Assembly (NCBI GenBank): GCA_009777775.1
Contig: WRLE01000007.1
Span: 1-64,000 of the forward strand
DNA length: 64,000 bases
Origin: Oscillospiraceae bacterium
GTDB lineage: Bacteria > Bacillota > Clostridia > Oscillospirales > Oscillospiraceae
Direction: 5' to 3'
Both the position numbers and the translations under genes were made by a program. Position 1 is the stretch's first letter. Each line of letters starts with the position of its first letter. This document shows, piece after piece, positions 26,501 to 34,874 of this stretch. The notes under the pieces are model-generated. The model saw nothing but the letters and a program-made list of their open reading frames with translations. It was not told the DNA's origin and searched no databases.

Positions 26501-27056
26501 TCAAAGTATTATTAGCATTCCCTTCCATTATTCCGTTGGAATATGCAAAGCGAGCTGGCATAATCGCATACTCAGCGATTTCATCCGTATCGGTAAATGG
26601 GAGGCTCGTAGCTGCCGGTTCCAAAAGAGTTCTATTCATTTCCCTTTCTAAACCATTTATAGCACGGATCATCATAGCGCATATTTGTTGGCGTTGGACA
26701 GTTGAGTATGGCGAAAATGTCGTATCTGTTGTGCCATTGACGATGCCATATGCCTCTGCTTTGAGCACATGAATGGAATTTGTATCAGTGAATTTGTTGT
26801 TGGCGGGCAATGGCAGCGGACTTCCCCTTAATCGCTCCACCAGTACCACCACTAGTTCACAGTATTCCTCTCTGGTTAAATGTCTCCTAAAGTCTCTTTG
26901 CGCGCTGGGGGTGAGGAGCATGTTCAAGTTTGCTTCGTCCATTTCTCCCACTGCCCAATTCGAAGGGGTGGAAGCGATCGCCGGCATTGCTAAAACAAGG
27001 GTTGATAATAGCATTGTCGCAATCACCAATAGGGTGACAATTCTTTTTCTTTTCAT
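23508..27056 (-). CDS. SLH-anchored surface protein with CAP and Ig-like domains
   Basis: Start ATG 27056 follows GGAGGG; an upstream ATG at 27068 would overlap that site. The 1182-residue protein has a signal peptide (1-29, ending AMPAIAS), two or three SLH motifs (NKFTDTNSIHVLKAEAYGIV, SLPFTDTDEIAEYAIMPARF) that bind secondary wall polymer, two Ig-like strands regions (about 220-400), a CAP-associated domain (GIELGTSSSRVTQVLG), a SCP/CAP domain (about 555-680: LLFELVNAYRIRNGRAALEWS ... GENDAFGF), then several Ig-like repeats to the C-terminus. It should sit on the cell wall outside. CAP domains bind lipids or have unknown activity. It is monocistronic. Confidence 0.88.
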   Translation of the reverse strand: MKRKRIVTLLVIATMLLSTLVLAMPAIASTPSNWAVGEMDEANLNMLLTPSAQRDFRRHLTREEYCELVVVLVERLRGSPLPLPANNKFTDTNSIHVLKAEAYGIVNGTTDTTFSPYSTVQRQQICAMMIRAINGLEREMNRTLLEPAATSLPFTDTDEIAEYAIMPARFAYSNGIMEGNANNTLTPRNSITSEECVAIIIRSFKRIDGILAQRRTTANHLDVTEDRLGIGFAFGDNEYGVTRNIQLPTRGSGGAVISWSSSDTGIISIGGIIYNNAETEVGRIGVVRVGNNARNVTLTATITLNNVTRTVEYTIRTSLLSGDQLLMENAYNALDIIYYNEGDGPGNVTGRIGLVDKIMDLPVTWRTSNANVVTTAGFVNVPNNNEIRNATLTATIGNGSATRTKTFDLTIINPSYNRGARLHGIELGTSSSRVTQVLGTVRKTIQTSNAETWQLYHNNYEGFIAVAFVGNRAVAVYSMASNVANQLRNDAGTVITIDAANVVSNVTAVSFNDVSSQYAIMLYESNSDIGTRRTLSTDGQEELLFELVNAYRIRNGRAALEWSDRLRNSSRTHSEWLRGNAPSNGTGSNSLSNRAENAGFYTSGNRPRYGGGNAMGGENDAFGFLSQIVTESNWRNDILSRDNTLFGAGYATTNSGSYRTYMTYMLGQVRFITAVTASPVTGNPATIQVPGIGVGSTQTVTLNLTYTSLVSGNAYNEPYTVTSSNTNRMTVADGSGANSYILTGVSVGAVNLVVTGTLSGKSYTLPVNVAAGGIATSLQITYPAAPAPITIAATPLIATNQISASRTSTYTLIVGENESLTLSATATAATNSTAPVVTWRIDNSETVVTGNSYTMSGRSAGNYVIKATVPTSSGSIEHTINVRVVAVNLSQRTIELNLGSQAPPTTITPVAANAPPVGPSSYIWSPTSGTVAWVDAASSTTQNAVITAAGTITGSEATATIQGAMIWNVGHYNPNTHYLGYARANVSVTVKNAIVHILPPNTTFYPGETQNLSTSFTNTTGHTIDWRVISGNSIEISAGYDKSWSCQIEAVDVGATRIAVEVRDSGGELVGQHEMVITTTWPTLNINAPNELSENQEAVFSWANTELAAMGYSVEWKCSSTESPGAEFDTGSNVETGNSVKVVGLVEDDVVTITADLLFENVSIPDVSKWVSSPYIVGPETP

Positions 27057-27109
27057 GATTCCCTCCATAAGTTGTATAGCATTATGGTTTCATACTCAAG
27101 ATATTGGTC

Positions 27110-27138
27110 ATTATATATCCTTTATCCCCATTATGCAA
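27110..27138 (-). promoter_or_regulatory. Promoter of the SLH-CAP gene
   Basis: Minus-strand TTGCAT (plus 27133-27138) and TATAAT (plus 27110-27115) are 17 bp apart, about 54 bp before the chosen start codon. Confidence 0.65.
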
Positions 27139-27238
27139 GTTTTAAGCTACCAAATTGGTGAGTTGTAATAATATTATAATATATTAAAGTTTTACTTCCT
27201 CAGTATGACTTACTTTGTGGTAAATTAGTTCCATGGTG

Positions 27239-27266
27239 TTGACTTTTGGTGAAATTTTGGTAGAAT
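27239..27266 (+). promoter_or_regulatory. Promoter of the AbrB-type gene
   Basis: TTGACT (27239-27244) and TAGAAT (27261-27266), 16-bp spacer, about 88 bp before the start codon. Confidence 0.55.
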
Positions 27267-27353
27267 GGTTGTAAGGAATACATTGAATTCCTAGCAATCC
27301 ATTCTCGAAATTCGTTTGGATTATACCACTTAAAACAAAAAGGATCTATTATC

Positions 27354-27839
27354 ATGGAAATGGCGAAAGTAACAAGTAAAGGGCAAATAACAATACCCAT
27401 ATCAATACGAAAAAAACTTGGTATCGACCAAGGTGACAAACTTTTGTTCATCGACACAGCGGAAGGCGTATTAATGGTGAACCCAGATATGCTTCAAGAT
27501 GGTAAAAAAGAGGAACTTGCCGCTGGGGAAGCACGAATTGAAGCAACGAAGGTGTCAGCACAAAAAGAAAAAGAACAAGTTGTAAAAGCTCAGGAAGAGA
27601 CTACAGTTATAGAAAATACCTCTGCGGATTCTGAAGCAGCTATCGAAACCTTCTCCCCAGACGTAGAAACCGTAGACGACACAAAGCAAGAATCTACAGT
27701 AAAAGAATCAATGGAAGACAAGCCTGATGATGCAGCCGATGATGCAGCTGCTGTAGCAAAAACAAACCAGTCGTCAAATAGCGGATTTGATGTGGCTGCG
27801 CTCCTCAATGAAATACGTTCAATCGGATCGAAAATCTAA
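27354..27839 (+). CDS. AbrB/SpoVT-type regulator with long acidic tail
   Basis: Residues 1-48 are a swapped-hairpin AbrB/MazE DNA-binding domain (KVTSKGQITIPISIRKKLGIDQGDKLLFI). Residues 50-140 are a low-complexity, acidic, Glu/Ala/Asp/Thr-rich linker. The last 18 residues (GFDVAALLNEIRSIGSKI) look like an amphipathic helix that may be a docking peptide. Usual family members of 50-90 residues end soon after the DNA-binding part, so the tail is unusual. It may be a transition-state or antitoxin-like regulator; no toxin follows. A strong terminator ends the gene. Confidence 0.75.
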   Translation: MEMAKVTSKGQITIPISIRKKLGIDQGDKLLFIDTAEGVLMVNPDMLQDGKKEELAAGEARIEATKVSAQKEKEQVVKAQEETTVIENTSADSEAAIETFSPDVETVDDTKQESTVKESMEDKPDDAADDAAAVAKTNQSSNSGFDVAALLNEIRSIGSKI

Positions 27840-27880
27840 ATATATCTGTGTAATATCACGACAAACAATCACGAAATACA

Positions 27881-27930
27881 AAAAGGGTCGAATTTTAGCC
27901 AAATGGCATAAATTCGACCCTTTTATGTTA
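27881..27930. terminator. Bidirectional intrinsic terminator
   Basis: AAAAGGGTCGAATTT (27881-27895) pairs perfectly with AAATTCGACCCTTTT (27910-27924), with T-runs on both strands. It serves the AbrB-type gene and the convergent hpf. Confidence 0.9.
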
Positions 27931-27938
27931 TTTTTACA

Positions 27939-28496
27939 CTATTCGTACTCGGTTGTTTCTATTAATCCGTAATCTCCTTGATTACGTTTATAGACCACAG
28001 AAAATGCATCATCGCTATCCTGATTCATGAACACAAAGAACTCATGTCCCAGTAAATTCATTTGTAGTATGGCTTCTTCAGGAGTCATCGGTTTGATCGG
28101 AAATGTTTTATTTCGTACAATTTTAAACTCCAGCTCTTCTTCATCCATATCATCGGGATCATCTTGGGTAATGAGTGGTTCCACCTCAGTATCAAAGACA
28201 CCTTCTCGCAAACGTTTTTCCAAGCGAGTTTTATGCTTGCGGATTTGCCGTTCAATGGCTGCGACAGCAGAATCAATTGATGCAGACATATCGCTGGTGA
28301 CCTCAGTTACTCGATGGAACATTCCATTGTTTTTAATGGTTACTTCAGCTATGTGGCGACCTCGTTCGATGGTAAAGGTGACAAAGGCTTCGGATTCCGA
28401 CCGAAAAAATCGATCAAGCTTACTGATTTTTTTCTCTGCATAATCCCTTAGTTCATCTGTGATTTGCACCTTCTTTTCCGTGAATGTAAATTTCAT
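27939..28496 (-). CDS. hpf: Long-form ribosome hibernation factor HPF
   Basis: The 185-residue protein has an N-terminal RaiA/YfiA domain (1-100: MKFTFTEKKVQITDELRDYAEKKI) that binds the decoding centre, a variable linker, and the C-terminal dimerisation domain (RNKTFPIKPMTPEEAILQMNLLGHEFFVFMN in pieces), as in long HPF that joins two 70S ribosomes into 100S dimers. AAAGGAGA lies upstream of the ATG. A TATAAT at plus 28520-28525 may be the -10 box. Confidence 0.93.
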   Translation of the reverse strand: MKFTFTEKKVQITDELRDYAEKKISKLDRFFRSESEAFVTFTIERGRHIAEVTIKNNGMFHRVTEVTSDMSASIDSAVAAIERQIRKHKTRLEKRLREGVFDTEVEPLITQDDPDDMDEEELEFKIVRNKTFPIKPMTPEEAILQMNLLGHEFFVFMNQDSDDAFSVVYKRNQGDYGLIETTEYE

Positions 28497-28611
28497 AATT
28501 TATATTCTCCTTTGTGAATATTATATCGCTTTTTCATGGAAACCCTCTGATATGCATTCGTATGGGATGTTTTACTAGTTTTATCATATGATATGTGTTG
28601 ATTTCCCTTTT

Positions 28612-29217
28612 TTATTCATCCATGGTAATGCTCATGTTTGTGTTATCTTTATTAAATGCTGCCTTCATTTCGTTGATTCTCTCTGAAACTTGCAAAATGG
28701 TCAAAGGGAGTTTATCTAAGCTTACTTTTGCATCGCTCAATTCCGATATGGCAGCTAGTACCTTTTTGTCTATGTCAGAATTAAGCTCTGAAATTGCTGA
28801 TTCACAATCAGAAAGGGTTTTCCAAGCTGCATCAAAAATCGCAGCTTCCCTGTTGACGCTCTCTCTCATTAAGCGCTTCGCTTCGTCGCTTTCTTGTCTC
28901 AGGTTTGCAATTTCATTGGCATGGTTTTTTTTCACCGATTCCGCCAAAGCCTTAGCAGCATCAATCTCTGTTCGCAGTTTCCCAATATCATCCGAAAGGG
29001 TCTGAGTTATGATTTTTGCTTTTTCCTTTTCTCCTTCGATTTCTTTACGAAGCTTTTCGTTTTCTTCTTTAAGGGTAAGCTTTTCGTCTTCAGATAAGGC
29101 TATGGTTTCTTCCAATTCATTTCGTTCTTTTGCCATTTTTTCAATATAGTCGATAACATCGTCTCTATTGAAGCCTCCAAAAAAGCGTTTGCGAAAATAA
29201 CTGATTTCTCCTGACAT
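28612..29217 (-). CDS. DivIVA-like coiled-coil protein
   Basis: Start ATG 29217 is chosen; GTG 29226 would lie inside the ribosome site GGGAGTGGG. The 201-residue product opens with FRKRFFGGFNRDDVIDYIEKM, similar to the membrane-curvature-binding N-terminus of DivIVA/GpsB (a basic/aromatic patch followed by 'GF-x-x-x-x-V-x-x-Y'). Residues 30-200 are a nearly continuous coiled coil rich in Glu, Lys and Leu. It may organise division or the cell pole; similarity is to the N-terminus only. It lies 32 bp downstream of the transglutaminase-like lipoprotein gene and probably shares its transcript. Confidence 0.6.
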   Translation of the reverse strand: MSGEISYFRKRFFGGFNRDDVIDYIEKMAKERNELEETIALSEDEKLTLKEENEKLRKEIEGEKEKAKIITQTLSDDIGKLRTEIDAAKALAESVKKNHANEIANLRQESDEAKRLMRESVNREAAIFDAAWKTLSDCESAISELNSDIDKKVLAAISELSDAKVSLDKLPLTILQVSERINEMKAAFNKDNTNMSITMDE

Positions 29218-29249
29218 AATTCCCACTCCCTAATCGTAATACTTTTGCA

Positions 29250-30464
29250 TTAGTACGAAATAAGATTACTCAAATCGTTGTCCTCTACCCCTTCATTTGC
29301 CAGTAGCTCATAAATGTCATCAAGGGTCAAGGTTCCGTTGCATCTAACTGTGTTGTCTGTATCCCAAATATATAAGTTTGCGAATTGTGCATCGCTTTTT
29401 ATAAAGGCAGATTCAATGCCGTTGGCAGCGCACATTGCAATATCTACATGATAATAATCACCATTTAGCATTATAATGTTCCAAGCATGAACCATATTAT
29501 TCAAATATCCTAAAACAACCTGACATTCAAAACCCAGCTCATCGCAAAGTGCTTTGAAAGCCATTGCAAAGCCTTCTCCAACAGCAGTACCTCTAACCAA
29601 TGCACTGTATGCGGTTGCTGCTAGATTAGGTATACCATGTTCGCTAATTGTTCGTGCAGTACCTTCATCAAAATCGCAAGCATCTATTAAGTTTTTTGCT
29701 AGGGAGAGTAATATTTCTGCGTCAGTTTCCCCTTCTGCTGCCAGTGCATTTAGTCGTACAGACCGAGCTAGACTCTCCCCATATTGTTGCAGGACACTAG
29801 GTAATTCTATGTTGTGTAGGCGTACTTCCACTATCCTGTCGCTGTCTTCGGTGGAATATATTTCCACAACGGCAACGGGCATTATAATAATGTTTCTGGG
29901 GTTTTGGTAATATGAATCTTTGATATATGCAATCATATCATCTTCTGTGATGTGCAAAGCAGTCTGAAACGAGGCTTCGTTACGGTATTCGCTCATTATG
30001 TTGAAAAGCTCTGTTCTCAAATAACGAAGTGTTGATACATTTACGATTGAAGCTACTTGCTCTCTGCTTCGCCTATATTCGATTTTCAAATCAATTTCAA
30101 AGAATGTAACAATTCGATTTAATGTAGTAGATATTTCAACAACTGCATAGCGGGCGATTGGGTCAGTTTCCATTACTTCGTCGATTGCTCTGTCTATATC
30201 CCATTGTATGTCGCTGTCGTATCTGTAAACGATAATTTGACCAGTAGTTTCATGTTGATATATTAATTCAACAATAGCCTCTTTTAATTCCGAAAAATTC
30301 GAAACCTCCACTTCTTCGGGTAATCTATCTCCCGTTGTAGACCGATGCTCGCTTTCCACCCTCATATCGCCTTCGAGAATAGATGAGCAAGCTGAAGTAA
30401 AGAAAAGGCAAAGGAGGATGCTTAAAATAACTTTATGTAGTTTTATTGAATTTACCCTACGCAT
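29250..30464 (-). CDS. Transglutaminase-like lipoprotein lacking the catalytic Cys
   Basis: The 404-residue protein has a lipoprotein signal (lipobox TSAC, Cys 26). Residues 270-360 form a transglutaminase-like core: AVGEGFAMAFKALCDELGF, then HAWNIIMLNGDYYHVDIAMC. The usual motif is VCEGYAxAFxxL; here Gly replaces the nucleophilic Cys, whereas the His (HAWN) and Asp (HVD) are kept. The domain is therefore probably non-enzymatic, acting as a binding module outside the cell. The N-terminal 200 residues are unrecognised. It is followed by the DivIVA-like gene. Confidence 0.75.
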   Translation of the reverse strand: MRRVNSIKLHKVILSILLCLFFTSACSSILEGDMRVESEHRSTTGDRLPEEVEVSNFSELKEAIVELIYQHETTGQIIVYRYDSDIQWDIDRAIDEVMETDPIARYAVVEISTTLNRIVTFFEIDLKIEYRRSREQVASIVNVSTLRYLRTELFNIMSEYRNEASFQTALHITEDDMIAYIKDSYYQNPRNIIIMPVAVVEIYSTEDSDRIVEVRLHNIELPSVLQQYGESLARSVRLNALAAEGETDAEILLSLAKNLIDACDFDEGTARTISEHGIPNLAATAYSALVRGTAVGEGFAMAFKALCDELGFECQVVLGYLNNMVHAWNIIMLNGDYYHVDIAMCAANGIESAFIKSDAQFANLYIWDTDNTVRCNGTLTLDDIYELLANEGVEDNDLSNLISY

Positions 30465-30549
30465 AACTCATCTCAAATACACTCCAAACAAATGACTGAA
30501 ACTAGTGTTTGCTTTGTTTTCCTTGATGCGCTTTTATGTTGCTATGGAT

Positions 30550-30691
30550 ACCTTGCGGCGCGTCAGGGATGCCGCGCCCTACGAAAGGCATTGTTTGTTT
30601 TCTGATATTTTTACTTGCTGCTAAATGCGAAATACCCAACTCCTAATTCCTAACTCATAATTCATAATTCCTAATTCCTAACTCCTAACTC
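30550..30691. repeat. GC-rich hairpin and heptamer array 3' of parC
   Basis: A hairpin core GCGGCGCGTCAGGGATGCCG (about 30556-30575), the same as in the argS repeats, is followed by seven and a half heptamers (ACTCCTA, ATTCCTA, ACTCATA, ATTCATA) at 30639-30691 that run exactly into the parC stop codon. The 226-bp gap holds no gene. Confidence 0.85.
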
Positions 30692-32925
30692 TAGAGCAGC
30701 TCCAGCTGCTCCTCACCTCTGTCTTCGGCTTGGAGTAGGGTTCCTGCTACTGGGATTTTTCTGACTCTATATCTTGATAAATTGCTTATCAGCGTCTCTT
30801 CAACAGCAATAGCATAATCGAGCCTTCTCGTTCCCCTTATCGACAAAAGCTGCACACCTTGGGTTGACCTTGTTGTTTTAGGCGTAAGAAGGGATGTGTT
30901 AAAAATAATTGCTCGACCATCTGTAGAAAACACTGCTATTTCAATATCTTCTTTTAATAAGAGGATTGTCTTGATTGGGCTTTTATCTGAATATGCACCT
31001 GTCAGCTTTTTCCTATTTGTTTTAGTGGCAAATGATGAAAGTTCAACTCTAGCAACTTTCCCATTTTCGAAAAAGTATAAACCATGACCAGAGTAATCGC
31101 CTGGGTCCATGACATAAATTACGTTTTCACCATCGTCCATTTCAAGTTCAGTTGGTAAAAATACTCCCAAGTTCGATGCCTTTGTATCTTCAAAATCCCG
31201 CAATCGTGTTTTATATACCTGTTGTTTGTCCGTAAAAACCAGCAACTCATTTTTGTTTTGGGATTCAAAGCTTAAAAATGCACCATCGGATTCTTTGTAT
31301 TTTTGTTCACCACCCATACGTAAAGAAAGGGGTGTGATTTTTTTCAAATAGCCTTCCCGGGACAAAAACACATTGACGAGATAGTCTTCTCCCTGCTCTT
31401 CTTCGTCAAATTCATCGATTTCATCTTCATATACAATTGTTGTCTTACGGTCTTCACCGTATTTCTTTATAATTGCTTTCAGTTCATTGACAATTATACT
31501 GTTGATTCGTCTATTGGACTTTAATGTATTGTCTAAATCTTCGATTTCCTTTTCCAGGGAAGCGATTTCTTCTATTCTTTTAATTATATATGCTTTATTT
31601 ATATTCCTAAGCCTGATTTCCGCCACATACTCCGCTTGGGTTTCGTCTATTCCAAAGCCAATCATCAGGTTAGGTATAACTTCACCCTCTTCTTCTGTGG
31701 CACGTATGATGGCGATTGCTTTATCTATATCAAGAAGAATCTTCTCTAGTCCTCTGAGCAAATGGAGTCTGCGAAATTTTTCTTCTCTTTCGCTAAACAC
31801 GCGCCGTTTAACGCAATCAGCTCGCCATGCAGTCCATTCTTCAAGGATTTCCTTGACTCCCATCACACGAGGAACCCCTGCAATCAAAATATTAAAGTTA
31901 CAAGAGAAGCTATCCATTAGGGGGGTTTGCCTAAATAACCTTGCCATAAGCTTATCCGGATCAACGCCTCTCTTTAGGTCGATGGTTAGTTTCAGTCCAG
32001 TCATATCTGTTTCGTCTCGCACATCAGATATATCGCGGATTCTATTCTTTTTTATTAGCTCTGCGATTTTGTCGATGATGGCTTCCGTTGTGGTCGAATA
32101 GGGAATCTCGGTGATTTCTATGAGATTGCCATCTTTGATATAGCTCCATTTTGCTCTTATCCTAACGCTCCCCCGCCCTGTTCGATAAATGGTTTCCAGT
32201 TCGGCGGCGTTGTATAGCAGCTCCCCTCCTGTGGGGAAATCAGGAGCTTTCAACGTCTGCATCAAATCGCAATTGGGGTCTGCGATGTACTCGATGGCAG
32301 CAAGGCAAACCTCTGTGAGATTAAATCCGCAAATATTGCTTGCCATACCAACTGCGATTCCTGTATTAGCACTTACCAAAACATTTGGAAAGGTGGTGGG
32401 TAGTAGCAAGGGTTCTTTCATTGTGCTGTCGTAATTATCCACAAAGTCAACTGTGTCATCATCGATATGGGCAAAGACTTCCGCACAGATGGGAGAAAGC
32501 TTCGCTTCAGTATAGCGTGAAGCTGCATAAGCCATATCTCTGGAAAAAACTTTGCCGAAATTTCCTTTTGAATCCACAAAGGGGGTCAGCAAGGCACCAT
32601 GTCCCTTTGCTAGGCGTACCATGGTTTCATAAATAGGTCCATCGCCATGGGGGTTGAGGCGCATGGTTTGTCCAACAATGTTCGCCGATTTTGTCCTGGC
32701 TCCTGTGAGCAGACCCATTTTGTACATGGTATACAGGAGTTTTCTATGGGAGGGCTTGAATCCGTCGATTTCTGGAATCGCCCGAGACATTATCACGCTC
32801 ATGGCATAGGGCATGAAATTTAACTCCAGCGTATCTGTAATCGCTTGCTCCAGAACTTGGGCTCGAAGCCCTTCCACATTGGGATTATTAACAATTTTAC
32901 TTTCAGTTTCTTTCTTTTTTGCCAT
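30691..32925 (-). CDS. parC: Topoisomerase IV-like subunit A
   Basis: The 744-residue GyrA/ParC-family protein has the breakage-reunion domain with catalytic Tyr 138 in AASRYTEAKLSP, the early DGFKPSHRKLLYTMY, and IPEIDGF. The C-terminal beta-pinwheel lacks the QRRGGKG 'GyrA box' of gyrase, so it fits topo IV-like decatenases. Clostridia often have such a second type II enzyme besides gyrase. Its partner parE-like subunit lies upstream, separated by a surface-protein gene, all on one strand with gaps of 20 and 105 bp. The symbol is by type, since I cannot exclude a gyrase paralogue with its own name. Confidence 0.85.
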   Translation of the reverse strand: MAKKKETESKIVNNPNVEGLRAQVLEQAITDTLELNFMPYAMSVIMSRAIPEIDGFKPSHRKLLYTMYKMGLLTGARTKSANIVGQTMRLNPHGDGPIYETMVRLAKGHGALLTPFVDSKGNFGKVFSRDMAYAASRYTEAKLSPICAEVFAHIDDDTVDFVDNYDSTMKEPLLLPTTFPNVLVSANTGIAVGMASNICGFNLTEVCLAAIEYIADPNCDLMQTLKAPDFPTGGELLYNAAELETIYRTGRGSVRIRAKWSYIKDGNLIEITEIPYSTTTEAIIDKIAELIKKNRIRDISDVRDETDMTGLKLTIDLKRGVDPDKLMARLFRQTPLMDSFSCNFNILIAGVPRVMGVKEILEEWTAWRADCVKRRVFSEREEKFRRLHLLRGLEKILLDIDKAIAIIRATEEEGEVIPNLMIGFGIDETQAEYVAEIRLRNINKAYIIKRIEEIASLEKEIEDLDNTLKSNRRINSIIVNELKAIIKKYGEDRKTTIVYEDEIDEFDEEEQGEDYLVNVFLSREGYLKKITPLSLRMGGEQKYKESDGAFLSFESQNKNELLVFTDKQQVYKTRLRDFEDTKASNLGVFLPTELEMDDGENVIYVMDPGDYSGHGLYFFENGKVARVELSSFATKTNRKKLTGAYSDKSPIKTILLLKEDIEIAVFSTDGRAIIFNTSLLTPKTTRSTQGVQLLSIRGTRRLDYAIAVEETLISNLSRYRVRKIPVAGTLLQAEDRGEEQLELL

Positions 32926-32945
32926 TTTTCACCGTTTCATATATA

Positions 32946-34769
32946 TTAATTTGCTACGCCAGCCAATTGGGATATAAAGGAGGGCCAAGTGAATGATTCG
33001 ACAATATCTTCAATGGAAATAACGATAGCTCCCGTTGGCGGTGCTTGGGGAATCTCCTCAGTCAAATCCTTCGATGATACATTTAATTCAATGCCGAGTA
33101 TGTAGTCATTTTGTTGATGAATTTCCATAAACATTTCAATTTCATCAACAGAAAAATTAAAATTACCTGTTATTTGTGTGTCCCCTGAATAGTAAGAGCT
33201 ATTTCTCATAAAAAATTCACCCATGAAAGCTACAATTTCATCGTTCGACATTTGAACAGTAAGTTTTGCATCTAGTTTTTCAGTATTAAGATAATACAAA
33301 TAAAAACTTAGTACTTGATATGCAGTTGCCATCGTATATGCATATTCTTCTAAATCTTCGAGTGACAGACTTAAAGTGTACTCATCGTCGTCTTTATCAA
33401 ATTTTTCATCACTAATAAAAGTCCTATATAACACTGATGATGATCTCAAATGATAGTAATACAGATATACATTGCTAGAAGGCTGTTTTAAACTATTATC
33501 TAAAACTATGATTTCACCTATACTGATTCCATTTGGTATGCTCCCTTGATATAATGTATCAATAAAGCTTTCCACGTCGATATTATCATCAATTTCGCTC
33601 ATGTTGCTTACTGCAATCCACGCATTGGGAGGTAAATCAGTAAAAATATCTGATAGTAATGGAAATTTCATATATAATACGTCATCATCATTGTTATATA
33701 TCAATTCCAGCATCATTTTGCTAAGTTTGGTATATTCATCAATCAGCGTTTCATAATAATCATCATTATAATAATACCTATACGGTATAAACAGCTTTAC
33801 CAAACTCGAAAAATCCACTGAACCTTTAAAATAAAAATTCTTTCCATCGGATAAGAAGTTAAGATCTCCATTTGCTAATAAAGTATTATTTCCATCCAAT
33901 GAATTGATTTCAGTATATGAAACCAATAACTCAACAATTTGCTGGAACACTCCATTTCTACCATCATCGATAATAATTAAAAAATCCAACAGCTTGTTTA
34001 CTATTGTAAACTCTTCGTTTATTTTATCAATAAAGCCATTGAAATCAATAATTACAGCTGTTTTATACGTATTATCCCAAAATACCGTGTAACCTAATGC
34101 TTCAGCAACAGCACGTAAAGGGATGTATGAAATGTTATTTTTAAGGAAAGGCTCATCGTATATAAATTCTTTACGATCTATACCATTTTCAGCGATTGTT
34201 ATAATATTATCACCAATAACAATATATGCTGTCATATTATCGAATTTAATGGAAATTGTCTTATTTTTCCCATCATATTCAACTTCTGCACCAAGACTTT
34301 CTACAAAGGGAGCTGTTGGTACATAAAGTGTTCCACCAATTATTTCAGGTAGTACAGAGCCAAAATCCACAAATGTGTCATCAATTATCACATTCAAAAC
34401 TCCATATGTACCCCCGAACCTCTCAAATTGCGCAATAAGTAGCTGGTGTACATATTCAGCATAAGCTGCTTGATCATTTAATCTCATATTAAGGATTGTT
34501 TCCGACTCATTGTACTCTTCCTCTGTATAATCATAATCAAGCATAAAATCATCTAGTGAATCATAGCCATAATATTCCCACATATTGACCCACTCCGCTT
34601 CTTTCTCCTCAGTTTCTCCCATCACTTCTGCATCTTCCATCACTACCACGCTGTCTAAAAGCTCGCCTTCTTCCGCTGCCAGAACAAAAATAGGACATAG
34701 CAAAGACATAAGCATAGATACCACCACTAGGATTACTATGGATTTTTTCACTTTTATCAAACCTTTCAT
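32946..34769 (-). CDS. Secreted protein with copper amine oxidase N-domain
   Basis: The product (607 residues, or 601 from GTG 34751, which has AAAGG at a good distance whereas ATG 34769 has none) begins with a signal peptide (to about residue 32, FVLAAEE). Residues 125-240 carry the copper amine oxidase N-terminal-like domain: GGTLYVPTAPFVESLGAEV, ISIKFDNMTAYIVIGD, YIPLRAVAEALGYTVFWD. This domain is a wall or stalk module in Firmicutes, without oxidase activity. The C-terminal 350 residues are acidic, Tyr/Asn/Asp-rich and unrecognised. It sits between the two topoisomerase genes, an odd place for an envelope protein. Confidence 0.8.
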   Translation of the reverse strand: MKGLIKVKKSIVILVVVSMLMSLLCPIFVLAAEEGELLDSVVVMEDAEVMGETEEKEAEWVNMWEYYGYDSLDDFMLDYDYTEEEYNESETILNMRLNDQAAYAEYVHQLLIAQFERFGGTYGVLNVIIDDTFVDFGSVLPEIIGGTLYVPTAPFVESLGAEVEYDGKNKTISIKFDNMTAYIVIGDNIITIAENGIDRKEFIYDEPFLKNNISYIPLRAVAEALGYTVFWDNTYKTAVIIDFNGFIDKINEEFTIVNKLLDFLIIIDDGRNGVFQQIVELLVSYTEINSLDGNNTLLANGDLNFLSDGKNFYFKGSVDFSSLVKLFIPYRYYYNDDYYETLIDEYTKLSKMMLELIYNNDDDVLYMKFPLLSDIFTDLPPNAWIAVSNMSEIDDNIDVESFIDTLYQGSIPNGISIGEIIVLDNSLKQPSSNVYLYYYHLRSSSVLYRTFISDEKFDKDDDEYTLSLSLEDLEEYAYTMATAYQVLSFYLYYLNTEKLDAKLTVQMSNDEIVAFMGEFFMRNSSYYSGDTQITGNFNFSVDEIEMFMEIHQQNDYILGIELNVSSKDLTEEIPQAPPTGAIVISIEDIVESFTWPSFISQLAGVAN

Positions 34770-34874
34770 ATTATAATTGGATTATTAACCCAAGTATCGC
34801 AGTTGAATAAGTGTTGCAAATGCTAGATAATTTAGGGCAACGAAGCAAGCTAAAGATACTCGTGAAGGGTGATA

